Origin: Diadema setosum
Taxonomy: Eukaryota; Echinodermata; Echinoidea; Diadematoida; Diadematidae
Assembly: GCA_033980235.1 (NCBI GenBank)
Contig: CM067067.1
Location: 558,001 to 622,000, forward strand
Length of the DNA stretch: 64,000 nucleotides
Direction: 5' to 3'
In this document: piece by piece, positions 30,531 through 44,300 of the stretch
How positions within the stretch are numbered: position 1 is the first letter of the stretch
How the letters are laid out: each line of letters starts with the position of its first letter
Made by a program: the position numbers and the translations under genes
The notes under the pieces: generated by a model
What the model was told of the DNA's origin: nothing
Database searches by the model: none
What the model saw: only the letters and a program-made list of their open reading frames with translations

Positions 30531-32050
30531 GTAAATCCACAAGAAAATGAAACATCCCAGAACTTGCAATGTAGTCAGTATTATAAATGTTGTTACCTCC
30601 ATAAAATGGTGTTAACTTGTTGTTTTCTTTGGGCTTTCTCCTCCGTGATGCGAATTTAAAGATATATGCGACGTCTATTCGAGCTAACGAGGAGATAGAT
30701 ACAAAAAAAAGTGATAACAGGAACAATGATGAAGGGAATGTGGTTTAGTCGATCAAAAATCATATTAGTTTTACCCTGGATTTTATTTGTCAGTTTCCCA
30801 CTGATACATAAGGGTTAAGGATATACGCGTCTGACGGAAATCAAACTCATCATCTCCCACTCAAGAGTACTGAGTCTCGTTTAATAACTATGTCAATGTG
30901 TGCCAATCCCAGTATTAAAGAAAACAGAACAAGACAGATTAACACCATACACAGTAGAGAGAATAGATCAAACAAAGATGTGGCAGATCCAGGCTGTACC
31001 ATACATTCTTTTACAGATATATTACTAGTAATTTCAAAGTGAAATACACCTCCTTTAGATAGAATGAAAAAGATGTCTCAGCGATAAAGCACGCGGAAAA
31101 GTTTAATCCCTAAAGCATATGCAGTTGTCGAAAGGTAATAGAAGAATTTTTAGTGACAGTTGTCTTAAATCACAACTGTAAGTACACATTTCTATTAACA
31201 GCATTGCACAATTTATTTCAGCCATCATTAACATCCAAAATAATGCAAGGCATTGTTACATATTCATTTAAAACACCAAACACTGAACAAATTCAAAGAC
31301 TGGACACCCACTCAGCTTGGGTTCTAACCAACAAAGTTAATCGATTGCTTTACTGAGGAGTCCAAGAAGTAGTAATAAGTGGGAAACTATTAATTTTCTT
31401 TAATCAGAGTGTGGATCCTGATGTCCTGAAGGCACGAAGACAAAATCAGCAATGATAAGAACAGAAAAAAATATACTATACGTATGAATATGAAGAAAAT
31501 ATTTGATTTATTTTGATATTTATTTTGATCTGCTCAATTTTTCAAGTTCATTTTTCATTTTAACTTTACTTTTTACAGAAAAAAGGAATATGTTATTGTC
31601 TTGTACAGGAGCTTCTTTTTCTATAATTTAATGTTCTTCTCATAATGAGACGGTATGATTAAGTATTGCGGAAGATATACTTCTCAATAGATTTGTCCAG
31701 AGTTATTTTCATCTTTCAAAATCTTTCAAAACTACAACTTAGACTCTCATCCTGGTTGGATGTTCTGTCGAGGAATGCTGTGTTGATGACACTGCTGAAC
31801 AATTGCTTGCTCAGCTCATATTTCCCAGTGAAACACCCGATATCCTCAGGCGACACGTCTTCCCATGCCATACTTATCCCGGGGGCTATGTCATAATGTG
31901 GCGGAGGTTAACCAAATTAGTCTCCTTGCACTTGGTTGTAACTGGAATGACAGCTGTGACAGGAAACCTACTGTTTAGACCCAAAAACTTGTCTGACAAG
32001 GAAAAAAAAAAAAGAGGAGAGAAAAACATCGAGACAGCTCATACATTTTC
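30531..32050. other. Upstream region of gene 2 without a recognised element
   Basis: No TATA box, initiator or gene could be identified with confidence. The gene 2 promoter should lie here or up to about 32.2 kb. Confidence 0.4.
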
Positions 32051-32116
32051 GTCTACGAAGTAGTTTTCATCCTGAAGAAGGGATTCCAAGGTCGTGGCGC
32101 AGCGGTACAAAACTCG

Positions 32117-32182
32117 ATGGCGAGAAGTCCATCTCGACGTTGGTTCAGTTGGCTATTACAGAGAGGAGAGGCGCTGGCGTAA
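32117..32182 (+). other. Possible upstream ORF in the gene 2 5' UTR
   Basis: An ATG at 32117 opens a 21-codon frame ending in TAA, about 67 bases before the procollagen ATG. It matters only if transcription starts upstream of it; the start site cannot be seen here. Confidence 0.25.
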
Positions 32183-32248
32183 AGGTCTGTCCAGCACAAA
32201 GTCTCCTCAGTAATCTGCTTGCTCGGTCTGTCACAAAGATTGTACGTC

Positions 32249-32345
32249 ATGTATAGCTTTGTGGACCAAGTTCGCCGGCATAGGCGGAAGGTGCTCCTTT
32301 TACTTGCTTTCATAGCAACGCTGGCAGTAACTTGCGAAGGACAAG
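32249..32345 (+). CDS. Gene 2 first coding exon, signal peptide
   Basis: Encodes MYSFVDQVRRHRRKV, then the hydrophobic core LLLLAFIATLAV and TCEGQG, a typical secretory signal peptide. Ends phase 1 at donor gtaggc, which joins in frame to the VWC exon. Confidence 0.88.
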
Positions 32346-35300
32346 GTAGGCTGTTTTCCATTAGGAAAAATGTTTATCGGCATCTCCTATTTTCTTTGGA
32401 AATTGTTAATGTTTGAATATACAGGAAATTGATTTTCCCGAGCAAAGGTTTACACTTTTATATATTTTCGACAAGATGTTTCTATATCTGAATATTTTTA
32501 CATTTACATACTGCAGCTACAAACGTTTGTTTGTCTGTTTGGTTTTGTTCTTTTGGTTGTAATGCAGTTCTCATGCATGATTGTCGATGAAACGAATTTT
32601 CATTGACTTGACCTAAAAACACAAAACCTGTTATGTGCAGAAGCTTGCTTGTGTGTCCATGCTATGACGAAGATTATCGTCACCTAGTAATCGTTATAAT
32701 TATGGAAACTACGGGTTCTAATCTTTGTCGTTGTAAGATCTTTACTTACTTTCCCGATTGACCTGTTAACACTGATCCTAACATAAGGGGTGTTTTCTGA
32801 TAGCATGAATTATACTCAACACTGTTAAGATGAACATGTTGCTAAAAACTATTGACTAATCATTTTAAAGGGCCGTTTTGAAAAGTGTTCTCTTTAGTGC
32901 TGTTGCTAATAGTTATAGAGGTTAATGTTTTCTTCTTTATGACTAGCTACCAGTTCACAAGGTAACAAGACGCTCTATATAATATAGATATGGCAAGGTT
33001 TTTTATTTAAAAAATGGCAAAGCCATAACACATAAGAAGGACTACTTCTTTTGTTGACTACTCGCTTTTTGACAAGTTTGATAATCTTTCAAACTTTTAG
33101 AATTACTTAATCGATCGTTTCGTGTTCTGCTATCGACATAACATTGAATCATATTTCAACAGTTAGCTAGTGGGCTCTTGCATTCATAAATTACATCAGA
33201 TTACATCTGATAAATGATAAAAGTCTGATCAGATAGAATGATAACAGCAGAGATTATGTGACCTTGCCTGTTTCCACTCTGTCTTCAAGAGAATGATAAA
33301 AGCTAAAATGTGAGATTATCACAATGACTTAGAGAAAATGGTGGTAAAATTTAATCTACAGTAATGATATAACAATGATCATGATACGTATAGTAACGTC
33401 ACGCAGTAGTATGTAATAACTGTGTTTAAAAACACAAGGTTTTGTTTCTATGAAATGCATGAACACTCTTCAAAGGAAAGGCACTAACAAACTGCGCATG
33501 GCCCCATCGTGGTACTACCAAGGCAGTTACTAGTTAGTAGTTAAATAGTTAAAGGGATTACTACATTCTTGATCACTAGACATGTTTATTAGGTTGAAGC
33601 TAGAGTAAAAGTGACTCACATAAAAGTACATAATGATACATCTAGCCAATGCTAATCATAATCATAGAGTTCATCTACTGTATAATCGTGATTAGTCTAG
33701 TGTCGATTTCGATCACACGATGAGAGAATGACTTTAGAAGCCATTTTTTTTTTACAACTCACTATCAATTATTTGTTCATAAACTAAGACATATTACTAT
33801 TTCATTTAGAGTGCTGTGAACGAATCCGAAGACATGCGAATATTGCCTAAAGAACCGTCAATGAAAAAAAAATCAACATATGAAAATTATTGAATGGTGT
33901 GAGCGATTACTGTCTTACATGTCATTTGTATTAAAATCGCGACGGAGAAACCGTAAAAAATATTGATACAAAAGTCAATTGTTTACTTAACCCTACTCTC
34001 GTTTAAACTGACGAAACATAGCATTTCGCTCTGATTACATTGTCATTGATGTCTTAATGAATGTTTGCTTGTATCGCATGTATTAAGTCTCTCTTGACAT
34101 TTTCATTTTCGTAATCCTTATTGCACCTTTGCGTATTTGTACGTTACGTAGGCCTACACGAGAAAAGCAAATAATTTCCTTTCTATGCCACAAAGTCTGT
34201 GATATTTAATCAATGCAATCTATAGATAACACAGAAATAATGCATTTTAATAAACTAAGATTTGTTTAAATGGCTGCTGTTTTATATACGAACATGACTT
34301 TAATGATACCTGGGGAAGGATCTGTAGCGTCAAATTATCGGCAGAAATCATGTTGAGTTGTAGTATGCATTGTTTGGTGAATAGCCTTAACGTATGTTTT
34401 TAGCCACTACAAGCAATTATCAAGTTACTGATTACGAAGCCTTCGTTCTTTTAACTCACGAGAAAATTCGTGCGTTTTACCCACAAGGTCCAAAGTTTTG
34501 AAAAGAACTTTTAGATTTCATTACGTCAAATCACCATGTACACATTTGAGTCCTCTCTGGTGACCCATCTTTTTGATTTGTCACGATATCTTGAGTTGTT
34601 TTTAGTTAATTGCTGTTTGCTGTAACAATCATGGTTAACAGTGCCTTGGTCATCAGCAGACGTGCACTTTAACAGAAGATCTATTTTCGTTATTAGTATT
34701 ATTATCATTATCGTTAACGTTACTATTACCTTTGCCAAGAGGGAAAGGTAAAGAGAAACGTTCATAAGAGAGAAATATGATGTTCCGAGTAGAAATACAA
34801 TATTACAATATGGAATAATAACACGCTACCAGGAACATGCGACGTCTCCGAAATAAGTGCATCAGCTTTCTAAAGACCCGTATAGAGTCTAATACATACA
34901 TTCTATGAACCAACGTACGGTTTTACTCCAGTAAGTGGCATATTTTGATAACTGCTCACATCTTTGAATTATCAACAAAGAGTGTTGATGTCATGAATTA
35001 AAAAAAAATATAAAGTAGTCGAAGATTCCATTCAAGTGGAATAGTATTTCCTTACTGCTCTTCTGCAGACTCAAGAATGAGTTATGCATATTCTGACAGC
35101 TTAATTTTTTTTTTTACTCTTTACACTTGATTGCAAAAGTTTTAAATTGAGATAAAGAGGACTATAGAAAGATGATGTAAACTTCGGAGTATTTGATAAA
35201 ATCCTAGCTCCTTCTACTAACAGAACAAGCAGATGCAGTTTACCTACCTAATTTGCAATGTGATTGCTGGATTGATAAGTAATTATTGCGTGTTGAGGAT

Positions 35301-38300
35301 TGTTGACTTTGATTAATAATAGTGAAGTTCAACTGCGTAAAGTTGTTACATATTTTCATACCTGCGTTTTATTTGGACAGGTCAAAAACGCTACTAGCTC
35401 GGATAACCAATTGGAAAAATATATGATCAGATTTTGTTCTTCTTTGTAAATTACTGAAAATACCTCGATCAATGAAAATCAGATCAAGTTTGTTGAAAAG
35501 AAACATGTAAAGAAATAAACCAGACCTCTTGAATGGTAGTAGACATGTCAGATGTGCATTGCAATATTGATCTGAATTTTTATTTTAGGTCAATAAAAAT
35601 CTTTTCTTCAGATCCCTGTAAAGAAAGGCAGGTTATCTTTCGTTTCATTTCTATATCAGACCTCTTTAATGATATAAAGACATGTCAGATATGCATTAGA
35701 AAATTGGCCTGAATTTACATTTTAGGTCAATAAAAAATCTATTCACACTGTGCAGAGGAAGGCAAGTTCTCTTTCATTTCATTACATTTCACTTCATTTC
35801 ATTTCATTTCATTACATTACATTTCACTTCATTTCATTTCATTTCATTACATTTCACGTCATTTCATTTCATTTCATTACATTACATTTCACTTCATTTC
35901 ATTTCATTTCATTACATTTCACTTCATTTCATTTCATTACATTACATTACATTTCACTTCATTTCATTTCATTTCATTACATTTCACTTCATTTCATTTA
36001 ATTTCATTTCATTACATTTCACTTCGCTTCATTTCATTTCATTTCATTTCATTTCATTTCATATCATTTCTTGTATTTCATTTTACTTCATTGCACTTCA
36101 CTTCATTCCATTTTTCCTTTTCCAACAAAAAATACACATGCAAAGTGACAATCTGAATAGAAAGCCTTTCGATAACATCTGCACGTGCATTGTTACGTGA
36201 TGAGATAGCAAACTTAAAGCAAAATCATTTAACAGCTCAGAGCATATCTTTTATGAAAGGTTTCAGACAGTCGTGTCAACATATCACATACTTTTGATAG
36301 ATAGAAGGAACTGATGATTCACTGACTAAATCAAAATGCTCGATTTCTCGTTCCAGTCCCTAGGACAACACTGACACACTTTTATCACCACTTATATTGC
36401 AAACATGGCGCTTTCTTTTGTTCCTCAACAAACACTACAAGCTAATTTGCCTTGACCTGGAACCAACATGCTGCTAGCCGCCACCCTGCTATCCCACAAA
36501 GATCAGGACCAATCGCATCCAACGCGCAGCGGTGGCTGACAAAGCAATTACCCAGGGGTCTTTCTTCCCCCTCTTCTCTCCCTCCCTCCCTCCCTCTCTC
36601 TCTCTCTCCCTCTGTCATTCCTTTACCTTGTCGAGTTCGCTATCAATTCTCCGACTTTCTGGACTTCTTGTTAAGTCAGTGAATTTATTTGACAAATCCA
36701 ATTACCTTTTGTGCGAGACGCGGTACTAAGTTGATATCTTTTAGAAGAGATATGGGCTTTCTTGAGCCTCGTTAAGCCTGTTCCCTTTACCAGCAAATGA
36801 TATTTATTCGCCTCAACGTCTACTTAAATTGTGTTTGAGTCTCCGTAGATAAACGCCAATCATCCTTAGATAGGTAACCTTCCTGGACACCTGTATGGTA
36901 ATCACTCGGAATACTAATTCAGGTTTTCTCCACTTATATGAACGTTCTGTACACGTTTCATTTAATTTAAGAACATACATGGGGTAGGTCTTTTGCATGT
37001 TGCTTTTTAGTTTCCATGCTATGCCGTTCCTCTCACACTTACATTATAGCCCTTTACATATTATATCAGGTCAATTTGGGTTTGATTGATGTGAGACTAC
37101 ACGATAATTCTATGAGGTTATTGCGTTCTTTATCACACATGGACAAATCAAACCTCTATATGCCTCCATTGCGTTGTGGTATTGTCGTATTAACTCACGC
37201 AACGAGCAGGAGAAAAATGTTACGGAAAAAATTATTAATTATTGTCTAAACAAGGTCATTCTTTTGGTAAATTCATCGACAGATGATATGCACAACTTGT
37301 CGCGTACGTTTCTCGAATATTTAAGGTTACCTAATAAATATTGGGGGTACAAATCGTGCTTTCATTCTGATTAAGATTATCTTCATTTCAATATCTAACA
37401 AATACTGATTTTGTAAAGTGTACGGTGTTTGCATGAGCATGTATTCCAGAAAGACACGCGAGTAAGCTTCCAAAATGACAGAGTTTTACAAGCACACAAG
37501 ATAATACACGTCGTATTTGGGAATGATAACAGATAGTTTTGTTCCCAAACAACCTTTTGGAAGTCTTCAACATCTGGCCATACTCACTGGTAAAAGATCC
37601 ATCTTCGCTGATTCAACAGTCATGCATGAGAGGCTGTGAATATATCATTACAGTAGTTTTTCTACAATCATCTTTTTGGAATCTTTCATCAATACTGTTT
37701 GAAATTATACTTCTGTTTTTATCTATATTTCTTATTCCAACCTGTCTTGTCATTGTCCACTGGTTTGCATGCTTGTGCAACGTGCATGGGTAGTTCCACC
37801 CCCATTAATCACGGTGACTAAACTGCATGTTTATTAATTGATCATAACACAAAAAGACGGATTCTCAAAGCTTCTTCCACCCATAGACACTCACTGTTAC
37901 TAATATAATTGCAAAAAAGACAAGAATGAAAATGTCAGTGAAGTGAGATTATCGACATTTGTTGACACAGTCATCGGCGAAACATAACAATCACAACATC
38001 TTTGCCGTTCCCGTAAGATAATAGGGTATGGAGAACTTTGCTAGAAATAAAGACTCCGCCTATGTGAAAGATATGGAAAATGCATATCATGTAACATTAA
38101 AGCGTGAGAAGGAATAAATCATATGAGTGATCAAAAATATCGTAGACAACAGATTGTGTGCAGAAATACATTCATGTTTCTGTCCTCATGTATTTCTTTA
38201 CGTTTAAAGGCATTATTTATCATTTGCAGATGAAACGGAAACCTAGCTTTAGTGCTTCAAAATAGTTCTAAAATGTAAGTTTGAGTTAGGAATAGAAACA

Positions 38301-41300
38301 ATGTAAAAATGTAATTAATATATAGTCAATGTAAGTATTGTTAAATATGCAAAATGTGAACAAGTTATATGGTAAGATTTTCTTTTTTCTGGAATAAACC
38401 ATCTACAGTTATGGTTTATTGAGAAAAATAGTAATAGCTCCTTGCATTTAACGTTTATTTAACGTACATTTCACGTATTTGACGTATATATATATATATA
38501 TATATATACATATGAAGGCTGTTTTGTGATGCAATTGAACTACACATATGCATCAGTTGTGATAACTAGAACAATTTTTAATTCATTGCTCCCAAAGGTT
38601 AACAGTGCCTTTAAACATATTATACACGAAAATTCCATTATTCTTTATAAGCCTTTAAACATGTTATACACGAAAATTCCATTATTCTTTATGAACAATA
38701 ATCGCAGATATAAACTTTCAACCTAGGTTGCCATACACATATTCTCAAGGTTTCTGCTTCAAAATTGGAAATCAAAGACATACACTCTGAAATATGAACA
38801 CGAACAATTAATCGTAATGTACTGTGGCTAATACAAAGGTTGACCCAGATCCCTACCCATTCCCTGTAACTAACAGACTAATCTTATTTAATTGTGATAA
38901 GGTTCAAGTTGTCATGCTTGGATTTGGTGATTGGTCATGCTCGGAATGGAATGTCCCTTCTCACAGTGTCATGTGAAATAAACTCCAAAGCATGCAATGA
39001 AGACAGCCGAGTGAGTATGGCCTTTACTAAAGACACTTCAAATCTTTGTAAAATAGTTTTACATAATTAGATTTTACCACGATGTGCAAAGAACTATTTT
39101 CTTTGCTACAGTCATAAAACATGAGAAGGCTACGACAGGAAAGGGTGTTAAAAAAATAAACGAGCATAAGATCTCGATATTACATAAACTATGTTTAACG
39201 TGTATAGGTCAATACCATCTTTAAGTTGGCATAACTAAATAGGTGTGAAAGCAGATGAACAGAATGGTAGGGGTTACTCGATGTTCGTACTATTTAAAGA
39301 ACTAAAATATGGAACTACATAATTTACACGTGTTCACTGAATGGTGATGATATAGCGAGCACATCAGTAAATTAGATAAGGCGATGGTATTATAATTCCT
39401 ATTTTTTTGCCCGAAAAGTTCCGTCATGTGATTAGTAAATTATTTAGCGACTTAAATCCCATGGACCCTATCAGATGATAAGGTAATTATGGTAGAATCA
39501 ACTTGACGAAAATCAGACGAAGGACGTAGTATTTTTTTAAAGTCCTGACGTCACAGTCTCGTCTAATTTGCACTTGTCGCTGATGCTGATATCACTGTAG
39601 TTGCGAACAAACATATGAAACGTCGGATTCTTAGGTCTGATGGTTTTAAAACCTCTACCATCTTGTTTGTTTCATGATACATGTACCTTATGTGATAAAG
39701 CCAACCAATCGCATTTTAAAGAGATGTTACAGTATTGGTGGAGATGAGAATTGGGCTTTTAACTTTTTACGAGATACCAAGAAAACACTTATGAAATAGT
39801 ACAGAGCATACTATTTTAAGAGGAATTCAAAGTTTATTTGATGAAAGTCGGGTTTGAATGACTGAAACATCCAAAAACAAAGTAAAACAAAGCAATAGTA
39901 ATAAAAGATGGGTCCCACACTTTATTAGAATCGCTCTGTTTTGGATAGCTCTTTTCTCATTTTCTCAGCCATTTCAAAACCAGTTTTCATCAAATAAACG
40001 TTGAATTCTTCATGGAATTACATGTTCTTTCATACAGTTTCTCATTATCTCACCAAAGAATGTTAGAAACCTGAAATTAGGTCTCAACCAAAACTATACG
40101 ATCCCTTTAAGTCCACTGGAGGGGTTACACTCATTTCCTGTATAAAGAGAATATTCAGAATGTGTTTAAAATAATTACATAGAATAGATATTTGACGAGC
40201 TTTCAACCAAAAGGTAATAAATTGATTGAAAACGATGGATTTAGTGCCTTTTGGAAGTAAGCTCTTCATTCATAGAGTTATACATTTACACTGGAAAAGA
40301 ACCATAGAGTATTGAGGTTGAATTTTTCTCGACCAATCAGCTAACTTAATGTGCGGTGTCAAAGTGAGGCTTTTAATAGCTAGGTCCGAAATGAGCTCCG
40401 CATTATCACTGCGTGGCAACTTGCCTTGTAAGACAAGACGTGTATTGTTTACGGGTTTGGTTAATTCTTGATTGCAACTGATTGGTTAGGATGGTTAGTG
40501 TAATCATAGAATCGAGATATATATTGTATACATATTCTGATTAAACTCTGACTGCACTTTAACGCATCTTCTGTACAGCGAAATCGTAGGTAGAGTAGCA
40601 GACTTGTGGTCTTAGCTGATTCCCGTAGATACTGCATGAAAGTAAGTTGTAAGATTACAAAGCATGGACCTTGCAAGTCAACATTACTCTGCACAATACA
40701 GTAAAAAAAAATCCCTACATCATGCTCCACAGGTCTAAAAAGCGAAACGCTGACAGATGTGACAAAACAGAATTTGGCAAGAAATGTTATAACTGTCCGC
40801 ATTGTTTCTCTGACCATAACGTTATGACGGGGAAATTCAATGTTTTATGAAAAGGGGAATGGTCAAATGAAGCAAGCACTTATCTCACCTTGCAATGTCT
40901 TATATCTGGAGGATGGACGTGATAGTCATGGAAACAGTCAAGCGGGATAATAGCGGCTGATAATCGTCAATTACACAAACCAAACGAACTTTAGAACTGG
41001 GTATTTGAATAACGGCAATGTCAAAGCAAGAAAAATACAGTGTACAATGATATTAGGAAGCAGGCATCTTTCACGTATAATATTGTTTGGCACTGTACTA
41101 ATGTTTCGACCTTATAATGTCTTCTCCCTCTTCCTTTTTCATCACCACTCAAAAGGCTCGTCGTTTTCACTCAGCCTCAGTTCAGCAGACCCTCTCCTGC
41201 CATGTGTGTATCGGGGAATCCCCTATCTCCACGGAGAATCATGGAAGGTTGACGAATGTACCACGTGTAACTGCGACAACGCTACCACTACATGTGTCAT

Positions 41301-44300
41301 TGAAAGCTGTCAGCCTGCGTTCTGTCCGGAGCCGATCAAACCGGAGGGCGAATGTTGCTTTCTCTGTCCTTACAGTAAGTGATGCGTCAAATTCAACTTT
41401 GGTATAATAACTTTATGCTGGCAACACAACACAAATTAAAGGGGGAGGGAAGCGCGCCCGGTGACCCCCTCCCCCTGGATCCGACACTGTAACTGGTGCA
41501 ATATACGATGCAATAAGAAACTATACATGTTCGTATTCAAGGAAATTCAATTGCACCTTCGGACACACATTAAAAAGGGTTGGGCAGATTGATGTCGCCA
41601 AAAAATCGAGTTCGTAAGGTAACTGTCAAAACCCATTACTCTTAGTCTGGTGTATGTAATGGGGATTTTTACAATGATATAGAGAGTTGTATTTCTGTTT
41701 GAAGGCTTATCATTGATATTATGTCACTTTATCAAATCCAGAAAGACAATAAAAGTAAAATTGCACTTGCGTACGAATAAAAAGACGATTTGAACGAACC
41801 CGACGTCACAGTCACGTCAATAAAGTTCCCAGAAGACGCAAGCTTACTGACAGTCATTCTTACTAGTTTGTACCCTGATTTCACTGAATTCGTCTGTTCT
41901 GTCTTTCCAGATTACATTAGATTCCCTTAAAAAATGAGAGATATATCTGAACATTTCTTTTAGTAGCCCGTCGTCATTTTGTGCAACGTTCACAAGTAAC
42001 TGTAAAACCCTGAACCTGGGACCTTGAACCATTGTCCTAAAGTTACAAGATGATTTTAAGTTTTTCCTTTGTTCTGAAAAAAAACCCCCACACCAACAAA
42101 CAAAGAAACAAAGAAACAAACACACACACACACACACACACACACTAGATTCTTGCTGTCCGGCATGGCATAGTGATGAGCGGTTAGCAAACCTGAAACG
42201 CTGTCAAGATGGTCATCGAGTCAACAAAATTACAATCGGAAGTGAATAGTTGCCTTTGATAGAGAAACCTTGACGAAGGATGATGTCTGTCTCTACACAT
42301 ACTATACAACGCATCAAAGCCCTGCGAAAAGTAGTTTGCGGGAACTGTGATGTGATTATATGTAACTAATATTACTTCATCTCTCTTTGTTCCATCCCAC
42401 AGATGTGAAGGTGAAGAGAGTAACTCCAGAGGTGACAAGTTCACGCCCCCTTTTCGAGGGAGGAAATAACCGCGTGCAGCTCCGTGTTCCAATCAAGTTC
42501 CAGGAAGCTATGGACACCACGGGAGTTTCTGGTGAAGGTCTGTGGAGGCTCAGCGCGTGGGCTTCACCAAACCCTGACGGAAGAGGTCCGCGGTTAGTGG
42601 CAGCATTAACCTTTTCTCTACATGGTGCGCTACATTGAGTCAATTAGCTGGCCCATTCGCTCGTTTTCCGAGTTTGCACTGTGCCCCCCCCCCCCCCCAA
42701 CCAGGGCAGTGAAGAGTGGGCCTATACACGGGTAAAGTTCAATCAAGGCATCGTGAGTTACGTGTACATCAAACATAATTTGTAAATGTTATGACATCAA
42801 CTTTCGAATATTCATTAGGACTGGTCAAGAAAAATTTCCCGGGGAAAAAATATGAAATTTATAAATGTCACATCTTGCTTACTTCTTATCCGAATTTTGA
42901 GGGTCACTTTCTAATATTCTGTAAAAGAAAATTTTCTCTTTCTTTTGGAGTTTAGTCATTTTCGGGGTTTATTTCCTCTTTAACAATACCGATTTGGAAA
43001 CGACTTGGAAACTTTTCATGTCTCTATATATCCTATACAGATTCGGATACTCGAGGGAAACACTCGACGAAACCCAACAGGCACAGTATTACAAGAAAAA
43101 AGAAGCGTTCGAATTCGCCGATGTCGACTTTTCTTTCGCCGATCAAATGGCCGAGTGTACCGACATGAAGTATATCTGTGTCAGAATTGACCGAGGAGAC
43201 AATCCGCAGACCACGGGTGACTTGGGCTTCGAGTTCTCTGGCTATCCCGACGAGTCGGCCCAGACTGGGTGCACTCGTGCCCCTGAATGCAAAGGTAAAT
43301 AGATAAGACGAAACAATATCAACAGGAGTAGGATTCGATCCAGTTTTTCAGCGATGATATTGATATCTTCTTTTCCAAAGCCATCGAAGTGTTCATCGTA
43401 ATTACTCGATCAACGTATATACTCGATGCAGAGCTCATCAAAGAATTTGCTGTCTTAAATACAGAGAACGTAAGACCACTCGTTATCCATTTTTAAATTG
43501 GTTACTTTGATAATGTCACGAGTAGCGGTTTTTAATTAGACAAACCTGATAATTCCATGCTGCAGTCCTTGACTCTTTGAACAAAACATTGATTGCATTT
43601 GAGGCTAAAACAATCAGGGACCTAAACAGCTAACCAGACTGGAAGACATGGTGTGACTTAAGTAACCCATTTCATTGTTATAAACAAGGCTTACATGAGA
43701 GATGGTTGAGTAAGCAGGTTACAGCCTGTATGCATTTATATCCGATGCCTCAGTATGGAATCCCCAGACCAAGTTGTTTTATCATCTTCAATCTCCACAA
43801 GGCATTGTTGCTGAGGATCTCGACTGGAATCTGGAGCCCCTGGAGTACGTGATACCTGGTCAGGAGACTTCGGTCAGTATTGATAGCAACGTCATTTTCC
43901 GCGAGGGAAACCCAGAACTTTCCGGGAGCGGGCTCTGGCGAATGGGTCTATTCGGCAGCAGGAACCCTGACGGCTCCGGAGACAAATTTAACTACAAATC
44001 TCAAACTCTCAGCCGACCGCAAGAAGGCACCACCCTTAATGCTGACAGCCCTCTAGAGATAATGGATGCCGTAACCAACTTTGAGATTGGGTCTGTGGGA
44101 TGCAATGACTACGGTTACCTTTGCGTCGATTTTACCGGAGGTGAAAACCCCAATCCCAACTACTTCTTCCGTGTTGACGGGGCAGCTGACTCATCGAGAG
44201 AAGCAAACACAATCATAAAATGCAAAGAACAAGAATGTTTGTCAAGTAAGTATATTGTTCATGGGAGATTTATTCTTTTCAGGTTTTGACATACATGATA

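Larger units (their letters stand above)
32346..41188 (+). other. Gene 2 intron 1 (8.8 kb)
   Basis: No coding exon is visible. The intron holds the ATTTC-type minisatellite at 35.76-36.07 kb, a 44-bp tandem duplication at 38.6 kb and a TA microsatellite near 38.49 kb. First introns of fibrillar collagen genes often carry enhancers, but none can be named from sequence alone. Confidence 0.7.

Noticed and set aside
30322..30726. 134-residue minus-strand open frame
   Set aside because: No recognisable domain; it overlaps the end of a DNA element and has no splice or regulatory support.
35750..36001. Ser/Phe/His-rich open frame
   Set aside because: It follows the ATTTC minisatellite.
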